Shown here in pieces: positions 48,650-61,460 of a DNA stretch of 64,000 nucleotides. The stretch covers positions 4,173,058-4,237,057 of the forward strand of contig SCHM01000003.1 in NCBI GenBank assembly GCA_004123355.1, read 5' to 3'. The notes beneath the pieces are model-generated. The model was not told the DNA's origin and ran no database searches. It was given only the letters and a program-made list of their open reading frames with translations. The translations under genes were made by a program, and so were the position numbers. The stretch comes from Amphirosellinia nigrospora (lineage: Eukaryota; Ascomycota; Sordariomycetes; Xylariales; Xylariaceae). Each line of letters starts with the position of its first letter. Position 1 is the first letter of the stretch.

Positions 48650-51389
48650 GTGGCTAAGAACATGGCGGCCGTAGATACGAAATGGAATACACGGAGGCGA
48701 CGTGCCGTCCAGGCTGTCTTCCCAACCGACAGCTTCTCACAGCCAACACCCCACTCAACACCCTCGGCAACACCCTCAGCAACACCCTCGGCACACTTCA
48801 CGGACCAGGGCCGGCCCTTTGGGGGGGCCTTAGCACAGGTGCAGACGCAACAGCCACTAACACCCCGCAAGTGGGCTGTTCCTAGTGTTGGTGAGATATC
48901 ATCTCTGCCTTGGTCGGCCTCGCCAGAAAATACCCACGCCTCTCACCAAACCCGCTTCGACCGCGCCTGGCACACAGTCACCGCACGAATCTCTCTGCCG
49001 CCTTCGGTTTCGGCAGAGGACTCATTCGGATCGCTTCCCAACCCGCAGGATTTGGATGGCGGTGGTTTTGAAGACGCCCTGCTTGACGTTCTGGATCCCG
49101 CTTTACGCCTGCCCCTGGCCAGGCACACCGAGGATGTTTTAGCTTGGCACACGCAGCAGGTACGGCAGCATTATGTTAGCCATGTACATCCCCTGTTGGC
49201 TGTGTGTGACGGCTATGAAGACCAGACACAAGTTCTGCTGGGCAGTGTTCGGACCCTGGAAGCGGCACACCGCCAGTATCTGTATGGCTTGTCGTTAATC
49301 ATGCGGCCCATGGCCCCAGACCAGGCAGACATGGCGCTTAAAAACTTCCACCGAGATCTACATGCCGTTGTGGGAAATTCCATGTCCAGTGCTCTAGTAT
49401 CTGCCTTGCGGTCTGTTCTCGGTCACATGATGAAGACCGTCCTAGGGATAAACTCTACAAACTCTACGAATCTGAGTGGGAAGAAGCTTAAACAGCCCCC
49501 AGCCGACGTGGACCACACCAGAGAAGAATTGATTCAGTTAATCGACTCGCTTTGCAAAGTTGGATTGGCTGGCGAGCGATTCCAGATCTTGTTCGCTGAG
49601 CTTCTGGATGGCATGATGATCATGTATGTGCAAGAGTCGTTTTGCGGGGACTGGGGCTCAACAGACCAAGATGTCCCCATGCTGGATTCACTTACTGGCC
49701 AAAACCAGTCAGCTCAGCCTCATTGTATACTGCAACTATCGGACTGGGTAGAAAACCATTATGCTCGCCTAGCCGTAGAAGTTACTACTAGGCTCGAGGT
49801 TGTAGAAGTTTCCTGGACTGATGTAGAGAGGTGGAAGGAGACGGCCGTTGGTAGGTTGGCCACACTTCGTATCAATGAACTGTTTGACATAGCAGTCAAT
49901 TGGCCGAACAGTGGGGGGGATTGAGGATCTCCGTTTCGCTGTCACCACCCCTCAGCGGAGACTACAACTTACCGACGCATTCTCTGCAGCCTTACAGAAC
50001 CGCTTACTTCACCCAGGTCGCTCGACTCTAGAGATTTTACGTACTTATATTGCGATGATCAGGACATTTCACAGGTTGGACCACTCCCGCGTTCTACTCG
50101 ACCGCGTAGCCTACTCCTTACAACTTTACCTTTGCACACGCGAGGATACAGTGCGTATCATTGTCTCTGGTTTACTATCCACACCTAAGGAAGTAGACTC
50201 GGAAGTTCGTAAAACAAAGCTGGTCGAACTCGTCGAGCTGCTTTATGACCCTAATCAATATCGCTCGGAGCGTCAGGATGAAGAATGGGACGATCTCACC
50301 TGGGTTCCGCCACCGGTAGATGCAGGCTCTAACTATAAACGCCGCAAATCGGAGGATGTTATCGGGACTCTAATCGGCGCACTAGGTTCCCCTGAAGTAT
50401 TCATCAAGGAGTTCCAAAACATTATTGGCCACCGATTACTATCAGAGCAGTCTTCTTTCGAGCAAGAGATTGGCGTGCTTGACCTCTTGAAGAAACGATT
50501 CGGTGAATCGTCTTTACAGGCCTGCGATGTAATGATTAAGGACATCCAGGATTCACGAAGGCTTGATGGTGCCATCCACCGCGGCGTTCTCAATCAGGTT
50601 GAGCAGATATCACGAATCCAGAATATTCACGCGAAGATTCTCTCCCGACTTTATTGGCCAGAGGTGGGCGAAGAGGATTTTGACCTACCTTCTACAGTTG
50701 CCACAATGCAGAAGACATACGGGTCTATATTTGAGCACCTTAAACCGTCACGTAAGCTCAAGTGGCTCAACCATCTCGGACAGGCTACTGTGGAACTTGA
50801 GTTTGAGGATCGCACTCTTATCGAGGAGGTGCGCACCTATGAAGCAGCTGTCATCAATGCCTTTAGCGAGGAGAATGCATCTAGCTGGACATTTGATGAG
50901 CTTTGGATGAAAATGCAAATTGATGAAGATCTTCTCACGGCCGCACTTCAATTCTGGGAGAAAAAACAAGTGCTACGTAAACAGCACGACGGTCGCTACG
51001 TTGTCATTGAGAGGCTTTCAGATGCCACCCAATCATCTTCAGCGGAACAATTTGGTTCGGCCGCACTGTCATCTGCTCCTGCAAATACTGTTCAAATGAG
51101 CCCCCGTAAGACTAAGCCTGGCATGAGTGAGAAAGAAAAGGAGAAACGCGCAGTATACTGGCAGTTTATCGTGGGCATGTTGACCAATTCCAGCCCTGTC
51201 ATGCCCCTTAATAACATTGCCATGATGATGAAAATGCTTATCCCAGATGGTTTCCCCTGGAGCAATGAGGAGTTACAAGAATTTCTCGCCGAGAAGCTTG
51301 GCGAAGGGGAGCTGGAACTCGTTGGGGGCAAATATAAGCTTATCAAGAATGAAAACAGAGGTGGCCGTGTCGTATTTTGGAGTTGCTGA
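48650..51389 (+). CDS. APC2: Anaphase-promoting complex subunit 2 (cullin-like), one frameshift in a poly-G run
   Basis: APC2 is the cullin-type scaffold of the APC/C ubiquitin ligase, which pairs with the RING subunit APC11 to trigger anaphase and mitotic exit. The gene is intron-free. The N-terminus has an Arg-rich start (TRRRRAVQAVFP) and Ser/Thr/Pro repeats. The middle is helical cullin-repeat sequence. The C-terminal half contains the cullin homology region (DVMIKDIQDSRRLD, then LSRLYWP and KTYGSIFEHLKPSRKLKWL) and ends in the APC2 winged-helix domain (VGMLTNSSPVMPL to the C-terminus, residues about 850-910). The frame changes at a 7-G run, 49913-49919: six Gs (or nine) would join the halves WPNS-GG and IEDLRFAV, giving about 912 residues. 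An in-frame ATG at 48662 is an equally possible start. Confidence 0.92.
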
Positions 51390-52439
51390 GATCACGTAAT
51401 CAAGCAGACGGCGCCACGTTAATTTCGGATGTTCGTCTCAGCACCAGTGTTTCGCGTGTTCTTATCCAACCACTGTACCCCTTTTATTTTTATTTTATTG
51501 TAAATTATTTTTACTCCTCTAAAGAAAGAACACAAAAAGGGAGGGGTAGGAAGGGATGTCATTCGGAACGATAGGTGCTACTTAAACCCGGTTAAGACGA
51601 GACACGATAAATATGGAATGCTTACGTTAACGTCAGAGTTGAAAGAGACAAGTCAACTCGCCAAACATATGCATTCCGCGGCATGCTAGCTATTCTAGAC
51701 GCTATAATGATTAACCATCACCCTAACCATCTTTAGAAGCTGTCAGTCTAGAGTAGTGGATGGGTTTATAGGCTGCTGACGCGGCCGCGGCCGTGCAGGC
51801 TGACCCGCGCTATCATTTCTAGTTCGCCCGTCAGGACCCACGAAGCCATGATCGTCGTATGCTTGTCGCATAAGTCAGACTCTCCACGCGGAGGATGGAG
51901 AGAGCAGCAGGGGGGCCGACGGCCGAGATACTACCTCCGGCAGGAAGGGTCTTAGGTGTTTGTGTATGGATTATGCGTGGTGGGGATAGGCCTGATTACG
52001 CGTTATGCCAACGCCTGTTCATCGGGTTTCTATTGTGTAGAGTACATGTACCAACCAAGGGCCCTGTCTACATGATACTGTAGGTTTACCACCGAGGGAC
52101 CCCGATAGGTGGCTTTAAGAGTTAGACAAGATAGACAATGTGATGCAGTAACACATAGATAGGCATAACCCGGACAAAGAAGTTGGTACTGCATGATGCT
52201 ATGATAGACAAACATATCGTCCATCTCTGTGCATCTACATCAGCATTCTTAGTTTTATTTCTGCAATGATGGCGATAGTAAATCGCGAGATAAATGCTAT
52301 ACTTCCACATGCACATGTCTAATGACTGGTTCTTATGCATGGACGCCATGTTCGCATACGTAGTAAACGAAGACGTGGAGATCATTCGCTCGGCAACATG
52401 AAAAGAACTAGAGTATATTTATATGTTTCAAACGAACCT
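51390..52439. other. Convergent 3' intergenic region
   Basis: This is 1 kb between APC2 (+) and the ABC transporter (-). T-rich sequence at 51480-51515 may belong to the APC2 3' UTR. No gene was recognised. Confidence 0.5.
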
Positions 52440-55400
52440 TCAAGCACCGTTTCTCATCGTTGAAAACAATTCGGACTCTCTCAAAACTTCCGTCGGGGTT
52501 CCAAAGTGCGCCACTCTGCCGTTCTCAAGCACGACGATACGATCGTATTCTAGCGCCGTCTCGAGACGGTGAAGTACGGATATGATGGTCTTGCCCTGCA
52601 ACTTATCTACTATGAGGTCCATGATCTTCTTTTCCGTCGCCACATCGATGCTAGCAACTCGTTAGCGGGTGATATCGTACTTGGTAACGGGGACGGATTC
52701 TTCTCACCTGCTCGTCGCTTCATCAAGCAAAATAACGCCCCCTGCTCGTCCGCCCGCTTGGAGGATGGTCCGCGCGAGCACGAATAGCTGCGCTTCGCCC
52801 ACGGAAAAGTTGGCGCCGCTCAACATGCCGCCGAGTCCGCCTACGGCCGTGACGTTGTCCATGATGGCGCACTCCCGGAGGACGTGTTCGATAGCATCAT
52901 CTGTGAATGCATTGTCCGGGTCTAAAGCCTCGCGCACGCTCTCGCCTTGCATGAAGGTATCTTGGGAGATGGCGTGGAACCGAGATCGAAGCAATGACTG
53001 AGGGACGCGCGAGATATCCACGTCGTCGAGAAGAATCCTGCCCTTGGGGCAATCGATGAGGGCTAGGAGAGAGAGAAGCAGGGTCGACTTCCCCGAGCCG
53101 CTCCTCCCGCAGATCGCTACCCGCTCGCCGGCGTTTATGTGTAAGCAGATGTCATGTAGACTCCATACGGGGTCTTCTGAAGCAGGCCCGCTGCTATTAT
53201 AGCTGGCGTGCAGGTTCTCGAACTTGAGCTCCCCCCTCTCGGGCCACTTGGCGGATACCTCGACGGGCGAAGAGACTTTCGTCTCCGCTGGCGTATCTCG
53301 TTCGAAGGCTTCTATCCTCGCGATGGCGCCGAGGGAAATCTCCAGAGACGTCCATGAGCTGATGAGGTTGGTTAGCCCTGTGCCTAGCGTTACTAGATTT
53401 AGGAAGGCAACGCCAATCGCTCCTCCGCTGGTGCTGTGTCTCGTGGCTACTGCCACCCCTACGACGACGACTGATAAACCGGCTACTAGGAAGGACATGA
53501 CGAGCCTTAGCCAGGCCTGCACGACGAGAAGCAGAAAGTCCGGCTCCTGAGTTCTGTCGACACACTCCCGGAGCTCGCCGAGCATCATGCCCTGCCAGCC
53601 GTGGGTTCTGATTGTAGCGAGGCCGGCGTATGTTTCCGACGCCTTGGCTTGCAATCCTGCCTTTGACTGTAGGTCCATCTGTCGGAGCTGCTTAGATGTT
53701 CGGAGGTAGACGTGCTGTATGAGGAATAGTGCGAGGAACACGACGGGAAGCGCTGCCAGAACATAGATGGCTGCGATGGCGATCAAGATGGTCTGAGCGA
53801 TGATGTCAAGTAGCCCTGACACCGTGTTTAACAGATCAAAAGGCAGTCTGATATCGACCATGAGAAGGTCCTGGTTGAATCTATTGATCAGGTCGCCAGT
53901 ATCGATTGCGCTGATAGTCACAAATGTGGCGTCTATCACTGTCTTGAGCAGTTTCCTGTGCAGTGCTATGCCGGACTTTGGGATCACGGCTAGAACCAAA
54001 TGGGCGCCCCAGGAAGCAAGCGTGAGCAGTGGCAGCACGCTTAGGAAAGCATAAAGACCTATCCAGTACCCTGTCGGGTGCTTTCGCGTCAGGGGATGAG
54101 ATTCATCTGCGGTCCACCATTCTATCCAGACGGCTGTGACAGGAGATCAGTATAACATGGAACAGTTATGGACTGTGGTGCGTTACAAACCAGGAAATCT
54201 CTGAGTAAAAGCAAAGGCCACGCCGAACGCGAGGAATATGCTCAAATGTGCCCGCCCTATAGAACCGAAATAAGTGCGATAGACTTGACGATCTGTTATC
54301 TTCAAGGCTTGAGACGTCTTAGATTTCTTTTCAGCTTTGTTCAGCGGTTGAAACTATCACTCGACACGTCGGGTTCTTGAGCTTCGATAGAGCCCGGTAA
54401 TTGATCTTCCCTGGAGCCAAAGTCTGGAAATTTGTGTGGAACCAAGTTTCCGTTCTCGATCTTGAGGACACTGTCGGCGAATTGAGCGGATTGATCTACG
54501 AGTATTATGTCAGTACATACACGCTAAACGTCTACAAGGGCGAAAGTACAATCTTGAGTAACCTGTATAACGGCAGTGCCTTGCTTCGCAAGAAGGCCAT
54601 TTACCCCAAAGAGATTCTCGAGGATATGTTTCTTAGTGGTCTTATCAACCGCGCTGAGAACATCATCCAGAAGTATGACTGATGGACGAAGAGCGACAGC
54701 CCGAGCTAAAGCCTAGAATTCAATGCGTTAATCTTAACTCGGAGTGCCCCTGGCTTCGTGTTGGACTGGAACCTGACTTACTAGGCGCTGTCTTTCGCCA
54801 CCACTGATTTTTGCGCCGTTGCTGCCGATAGTTTCATCTGTGCTTTTCGCCTCGAGTAGCTGTCGTAGAGCACATGCCTCGATGACCTTTTCTTGCCAAG
54901 CAACATCGTTTGGAGCTCCTCTGACGGCATTTTCACGGACGGTCACGTTTTCCAGCCATGGTGTCTGACCGCAATACGCAATGCGGTCGTCTCCGGTCCT
55001 GATTTTCCCGAGAGTGCTTGTATCTCGCCGATAATTGCTTGGAGCAAGAGCGATTTCCCACTGCCAACCGCCCCGGTGATGACGATATGTTCTCCTTTAC
55101 TGATACTAAGGTTCACGTCCTTAACGAGGACTTTATCATCCCAGCCGAAACAGCCATCAGTAATCTCAATGATGGGTTTGGGTTTTCTGAGCTGTGAGTC
55201 AGAGTCGTCTTTCTCGGTCGTCTCAATCATCTTGGCATCAAACTGATCTTGGGCGTCGTCATAATTGGATGAGTGGTGCGGACGCTCTCTCGAGTCAAAT
55301 AGCTCTTCACCTTGAAGAAAGTCTTGGATGCGGCTACAACACCCAAGCGCTGCCCCTATCTGAGTGAACGTCTGCAGTAGAACTACGAGAGGGTTCGCAG

Positions 55401-57280
55401 TAAGGTTGATCAATATGAGCGAGCTAAAGAGCCGGCTCGAGTTCAGATCCTGGTGCTGCGAAGCAGTAGCCCCTATGTAAGCACCGAAAACGACGACCGG
55501 CGACAAAGTCAGGGTTGCGAATGCTGCATCACAGATCAATTAAGACTTCGATGATCACTAGAGCTTGTATGCCTGATCCACTCACACGAGAATAGGCCGC
55601 CGACCAGTAGCTTGCGCAATTTCTTAGACGATTCGAATTCTAGGCTTCGTAGTTTTTTGATAGCAGCAGCCGCTCTCTCATCCGCACCTGTCATCTTGAT
55701 GGCCTTCAATGATGAGAGCATGTGCTTCGTCCCTGAATCCGCCTTTCGATGGCTGCCTGCCAAATCCTCTGCTGAACTGCCGTTCGCTTCCCAATGAAGA
55801 TAGAGGCAACTACACAGACTGAGAGTAGAGCAGGTCAGCCTCCTGCACTCCGATAGATGTGGCATTTACTCACTCAACACGATTCCGAGTGCGGCCAAGC
55901 TTGCAGGCCCTACCTGCCGCCATAGTAGCCATGTGCTGATCGCCGTTTCGATTGGGGCGATCCAAAACTCGTGCACAACCCTGAGAGCAACAATAATACG
56001 CTGCAGATCACTAATCATCAGGGTAAGGACCTTCGACTCGATGCCTTTCTCTTGTTTGACCTTGAGCATTTTATGGCTGAGGGCCATTATAATCCCACCT
56101 CTGACTTTGGCCGTCAATTTAGAATTCAAGTAGTAGTACCACCCAGTGCAGACCTTGAGACGCGTTAACGACGGATAATGAGGTTAGCAGTCCAGCTAGC
56201 TTACCGCAATCCCAGTATACACGAGGAACGACGCTCCAATCAGCCCATATCCGTCATTGTCAGAAGTGTTTTGGCTCTCGTCGAGATAATTGATGAGCGA
56301 AGACGCTAAAAATGGTTGTGCGAATGTGAATGCACTCAGGGCAAGCCGAGGGAGGGCGGGCGCTAAAGCATATAGCCCCAAGGACTGAAAAGTCAGTCGA
56401 ATAAGTCCGTAGCGTCCAACTGCAAATCCATCAGTATTTATCAGCGTCAGGGGATAGAGGCAAAAAAAGGGCATCCTCGGTTACATTTCTTGGCGGTTAG
56501 AAGTCGACCGAATCTCGGCTCGACCTCTGTTGTTTTTAAGCCTCTGTCTATGATCCGAAGATCAGAGTTCGTTAATTGTTGTCGGTACCCCTTGAAAAAC
56601 AGGCTATTGACCCAGGCAAGTAGACTCCGGCTGAGAAAGCTCGAGCTCTCTTCAGGAGTGCCTCCAAGGCTACCATCAACAAGCCACCGGCGCTTGCTAC
56701 AGCTCTCGAGTGCGAGGAGACTAAGCTGGACGAGGAGCGAAGCGAGACTTAAGGAGGCTATGGTATGAAACCCATCAAGATACCAGTACGTGCGCACTAC
56801 CGCAGCTCGTAGGAGAGGCGTAAGGACAAGGTAGATCCCTAGGATATCTGATGTTCGAACAGAGCGTACATGCTCAATATGCGACAAGACGAGCAACGCT
56901 ACAGAGGCAACGAAGCATAGTGCAGCTGTGGCAATACTGATCGATGTATGGCGTCTAGAACCAACGCATGTGAGTATCAATATGGCCAACTCAAGAGCGG
57001 TGAAGAGCCCGGCTATAGCCTGCGACGTGTGAGTAAAGAATTCATGCCCTATCTATTCTACCAAGATTCTTACGGTTTTGGTAAAGTACAATAAGCCGAG
57101 GCGAGCCTTGGGCGAATTTCTCGCAAGTACTACGATACGACCGACGGCGACAGTGAGGAAAAGGATCGAAGGGAGTAATTTGAAAAAAAGTTCCTCGAAG
57201 AAGAGGGTGAAGTCAAACACCCGGCGACACTCTGTGACCGCAGGCCCGAACGACTTTTCGGCCTCAAAAGTGCAGTCCAT
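52440..57280 (-). CDS. ABCC/MRP-type ABC transporter (nine exons, three apparent 1-bp losses, one in-frame TAG)
   Basis: This is a full-length ABCC-type exporter with TMD0/TMD1-NBD1-TMD2-NBD2 order, expected in the plasma or vacuolar membrane. Exons run 57074-57280, 56485-57013, 56205-56419, 55874-56153, 55586-55818, 54782-55523, 54191-54712, 52708-54133 and 52440-52650. The N-terminus has the family CR-x-FDFTLFFEE block. NBD1 has Walker A GAVGSGKS (near 55055-55078), signature ISGGERQR and Walker B VILLDDVLSAVD. NBD2 has Walker A GRSGSGKS, a variant signature FSVGEAQL and Walker B ILLDEATSS. One-base losses appear at 55731-55733, 55003-55006 and near 54345. Corrected length is 1455 residues, normal for the family. 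A TAG at 54524-54526, just after NBD1, remains in frame and is not cured by a single base. The substrate cannot be predicted. Confidence 0.88.
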
Positions 57281-60200
57281 TGAGGGACGACAGAGGAGGC
57301 ATCAATATTAATTCCGGGTACTGAGTAAAATCAAACATCAATTCATTTCACTGCACTTTGAATAGGATATCAAGCTGCCTTAATATTCAATGCTGTTGCC
57401 TGTTATCATTATTTTCGTTTGTACCACCCCTATACGTATACAACTTCAAGGTAGGTATCTACTTAAGTAGGTACTTCCCTCCCAAAGAGCGGTTACCAAC
57501 CCGAGAGTATTCACTTATCGGATTAGTATAATCGGCTGAAAGGGCCCCTATTAGCCCTAAAAGGAAGGTGAATATTTACCCCATGTACAATTAGAGTTAG
57601 CAACGACTTTTGATTAGCTGCTTTCCGACGTTAGCAAGAGCGGGCAGCTGCGTATGATTTATTTATTAAAAGGGACTTGGCAGAACCGAAATAGAGGTGA
57701 ACGAGGAAGCTTGGCACCAAGAGGCACACCAAGCATCGGTCACGATCGAATAGCCCGAACAGCAACGGTTTTGCAGCTCATCCTGGTGGAGCAGAGAGCT
57801 CCTCGAAGCTATCGGCCGAAATGAAAACCAATTGCGCAGCTCTACTTGTTTGATACGATGAAAAGCTATCGGGCATGAAACGATAGGAGACCACATCCCC
57901 ATTTTGACACGTATTCGTATTCGTCACTCCAAACCTGTATACGGCTTCCGGGTGTGCACATCCACGCGTGGTTGGACATGTACACCTCAGGGTTTCGCAT
58001 GAGAATCTAATGCGCAATAACGCTTCCCTCGTGCCGCTTGTTGGGTGCTGGCGCTTGTCCGAGATGCGGAGGCTTGCGAAATCCGGCTCAGGATATGGTG
58101 AATCCCTCGTTGATATATTTAAAAGTCGTTGGCAAGGTTGCAGAAGGAGAATACCGAGTTATACTGCTCGCAGGACCAAGAAACCCTATCAATGCAGTCC
58201 AAATACGAATGCGAAAGTGAAATGTTCCAAACAAGCGGGGGGTTCGGTGATGAGAGTTTTATTCGTATGAACGTTAAGCTTATGAGACAACCTGCTAATG
58301 GCTTTCTAGCATTAGGAAAAGCCGTTAAGCGAGTTCGTAGCGAGTTCGTAGACGAGTACGATGAGTGAGTGTATGATGATAGCTGCCAGACGTGGAATCT
58401 CCTCAGCTCGTCATTGAGCATTAGGTTGGCCTTATTGATATTGTCATGTAGTGATTATCATATCTCCACGCTTCTGATGTAAACGTCTCGACCTGACAAT
58501 TCTTGATGGATGCTCTGCACTTGTGAGCGTTGTATGTCGCAGTAACTGGTGAATTTGGTAGTCACTTAACCGTCGACAACCTCGTTAGAGGTACTCCCTC
58601 GAGGGAATCACCCAATAAATGATCTTCTATATATTAGATCGTATATGCACGTAACATAGCACGTGACAGAGCTCGCTACCTGAATTCTTCTTCTTTCAAC
58701 CTTGTAAGCAACATACCAACCAAAGCGGGGATAGGAGAGAACGTAATTTACCAAAAGTGATCATGGCCGACCTCCTGCCCACCCAGTATGAAGACGATAT
58801 GGCTAAGAGTACCGTCTCACTTTATCGATCTTCGTCGACTACTTCTAACGACATGAAGATTCATGCCTGCCAAGAATAGGGGGCACAAGTACTTGGGAAA
58901 TCTAAGGGGATTCCGAGACTATAAGTTAGGTACTTTCCGACATCACTTATTTCTCGAATGACACTTGAATCTCAGCTCTCACATATCGATAAGTTGTTAA
59001 GTAGTTACATAGTCACCGGCTCGTCTGGCATACGCAAACCGAACATCTACATGGCACACATTATTTTGTCAGCTTATGGATGTATGCAATGTTAGGCTTA
59101 TAGCTTACCTGTAGCCCATAATAGTCCAGGGCCCGTTGTGATAGGCTGCCCACTTGCCTCTATGTTCCCGTGACCTGTGGGCTAGTCTCTAGTTTCTCTC
59201 CGAGATTTTAGAACCCAGCCTCATCTCCGCATTTTTAGGGCAGTGAGTGGGCACTACAACGCTAACCAAACGTTGGATGCCGAAGCAGGGTATTTGTCAA
59301 TATCTTAAAATCGACGCCCACCTGCAACGATCTTTTCAACAGAGTTAGTTAGTTCCTTGCACCGAATCCCTTGGCAGGGAACTAGAATACAGTACTTATT
59401 TGATGGTTGAAGTTCTTGTCCACATCTAGACTCGTTCGAGTTCGACAGTGTGTTGCGAGTATGAATCTCTTGTATGAACTATACAGAAGGCTGCTCGGTC
59501 CTGTAATAAAGTGCTTTCCGTAAGTACCTACAAGTAATGCCCTGTTTTCTTCCGGGTGTAAGCTAACTCTAACTCGTGCGTACCTGAGATCACTTCCTTA
59601 GTATCACTTTAGTGCTGCTTTACCCCCTCTCTCCCGTAATCGGAGGCCCTCATGACAAGCAGCGAAAACTTCTTACCCCGTCCTCACCTACTTCACTGAG
59701 ATTCTACTTCCCTTCTCCTTATCTAGAGATACAAGCGCGAGCACAGAACACGTTTGAATTGTGACCCAGATATAGAGAAGGGCTCTATCTCGCGTAATTT
59801 CGTCGTAGGTTAACGTATAAAAAGAATTTGGAGTATGAAAGGCAGGAATTCTTGTACAATAACCTTGTCTCGGATTCAGGCCCAACTCTATCTGTCATCC
59901 TAAAAGACCTGTTAGGTAAATATATACAAAGGTTCGGGAACCTAATCACCTGAAGAGAGGTTAGTCATTCGCTCAATAAATAGGGTTGCTTGCTTTCTGG
60001 AGGTATTACTTCTAGATTTTGACAACAAGGCCTCCTCTTAACTGATTTCTTACTGATTCTGTTGATTTGCCTTTTTTCGTAGGAGACATCTACAAGGATA
60101 TTGTAGAACTATTGGGTGTTAATAGAAAACTTAGAAGCATGTAAGCAAGATGCCCTGTCATAGACAGGCAAAAGTTGCTGAGGCTGAGGAGTCGTGCGGA

Positions 60201-60484
60201 GGGAACATCACGTTTGTCTAATCCTCATCAGCCACAAGATTCAGGAGCATGGAGGCAGCTCTCAAAATGACACGCCAGATTTCCTTGCAGAGTCATCTGC
60301 CGCATAGGTTATCAGTTTGTATATTAGACACCGAATATACCATGTTCAAACGCTAGGTATGGAGTATGTAGTCCAAGCTTCTGGTGTCCACATACTGCAT
60401 AAGGCAAAGACAGCCACGTGCGTTTCTTCTAATCCCCCATTGGTCTAGACGTTGAAGATTTTTCTTGACGAATGTATTGGGTTG
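57281..60484. other. Gene-poor region between ABC transporter and unassigned gene
   Basis: Part of the first few hundred bases should be the ABC promoter; a TAGGTAGGTATCTACTTAAGTAGGTAC segment lies near 57450-57475. A possible secreted-protein exon is listed separately (57778-58017). A 38-codon frame with a good ATG context at 58763-58879 (MADLLPTQYEDD) may be a stray first exon. The rest shows nothing recognisable. Confidence 0.45.
57778..58017 (-). CDS. Possible exon of a small Cys-containing protein
   Basis: This 79-codon frame has a plausible protein-like composition: several Cys in the first third (CETLRCTCPTTRGC), then SYRFMPDSFSSY and a hydrophobic QLVFISADSF segment. An AG acceptor-like site sits just upstream of the Cys-rich part, so it could be a terminal exon whose signal-peptide exon I could not find. 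It may equally be chance. Confidence 0.25.
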   Translation of the reverse strand: MRIRFSCETLRCTCPTTRGCAHPEAVYRFGVTNTNTCQNGDVVSYRFMPDSFSSYQTSRAAQLVFISADSFEELSAPPG

Positions 60485-61436
60485 CTAATTGATGAGGACG
60501 TTTTTGAAACGTCTGTAATGCCTTAGAAGGATCCTTTCCCCGTACTCCTCGCCTAGACTCAACGAAACGCAGTTTCAAAATTCGAAGTGATAATTTGCAG
60601 TCATGATGTGCCTCCGCAGGGCAATTGGCAGATCGGAGTTCACCTACCATACAGCTCCCGGTATGGTGCTAATTGCTTTTCACCACAGATCCTGCTAATC
60701 TCTGCACTGGCTTTCTGGTACTCGGAATCCACTGCAACATTTTGATCAATAATCACTGCTTAGGCAAGGTGTTTGAGTGCTTCAGGAATGATGATAGTTG
60801 TAGTGACTTACAAGTTCGGAGAGCCTTATCCCGGCCCTTGCCATCTATGCCATATGCCCTCACGGCCTCATCTACGGCGTATTGAAATGCTTGTTCCACT
60901 ATTAACACCAGCATCAGCAACAAGTTTTGAAGAACACCTTTGTAGATCTGAAGCAGCTTTAATTTCTTAGCGGTGAATACACTGGGGTCAGTTTCAAAAT
61001 TTTGCATGTTGTCACCGTTACGTAATGTAACAATAAAAGGGTCAAATCTTACTCTGAGCTTTTATCGTGAGACGTGCTTCGTCAAACAGCAATGCCATGT
61101 TATAATCCGTCAATGTTTGTTTAATGTGATCGGCCAGGCGAATTTCGGAGTCGTATAAAGTACAGAACTTGCATTTGCCATCCAATGTATTTTTGTTGGG
61201 CGAGTTGTACTTGGAGTAGGCTGGATTAAAGATGCTAAAGATGGGGGTTGTGGGACTGGCGGCGAGCGGCGGGAGCTAGATTGATCATTGAGACCACTCT
61301 CGATAGTAAGTTTACCACAAAAAGATTGACCAGGCTTGCAAGATGAGCATCGAGTTATGAGATCGTTTAGATGCGTTCCAACAGTGCCGTCCTCCCAACC
61401 GCTCTGTCGTGCATGGTTGCAGCCATGAGAAGTCAT
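60485..61436 (-). CDS. Unassigned multi-exon protein with Cys-pair motifs
   Basis: I do not recognise this family. Four exons are supported on the minus strand: 61053-61436, 60812-60981, 60648-60731 and 60485-60552, the last three with matching phases. The N-terminal part has Cys pairs (ITRCSSCKPGQSFCG and KCKFC) that could form a zinc site, followed by helical sequence DHIKQTLTDYNMALLFDEARL. The second exon is strongly helical (KLLQIYKGVLQNLLLMLVL) and may include a membrane or amphipathic helix. The tail is charged (EEYGERILLRHYRRFKNV). A T run at 61190-61194 (A run in coding sense) is one base short, and the phase between exons 1 and 2 needs one more base. The start is uncertain: another in-frame ATG lies at 61460, and coding-like sequence extends further up. 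Confidence 0.55.
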
Positions 61437-61460
61437 TATAATCGTACCGACACGGCACAT

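Noticed and set aside
54401-54682. A 93-codon plus-strand frame lying inside the ABC transporter, at first sight an inserted gene between its two halves
   Set aside because: The opposite strand reads NBD1 Walker B, the linker and the start of TMD2 through the same bases with proper introns, so the plus frame is a shadow.
58129-58368. A 79-codon plus-strand frame with a charged C-terminus
   Set aside because: No upstream exon or conserved motif could be tied to it; overlaps a minus-strand frame of similar length.
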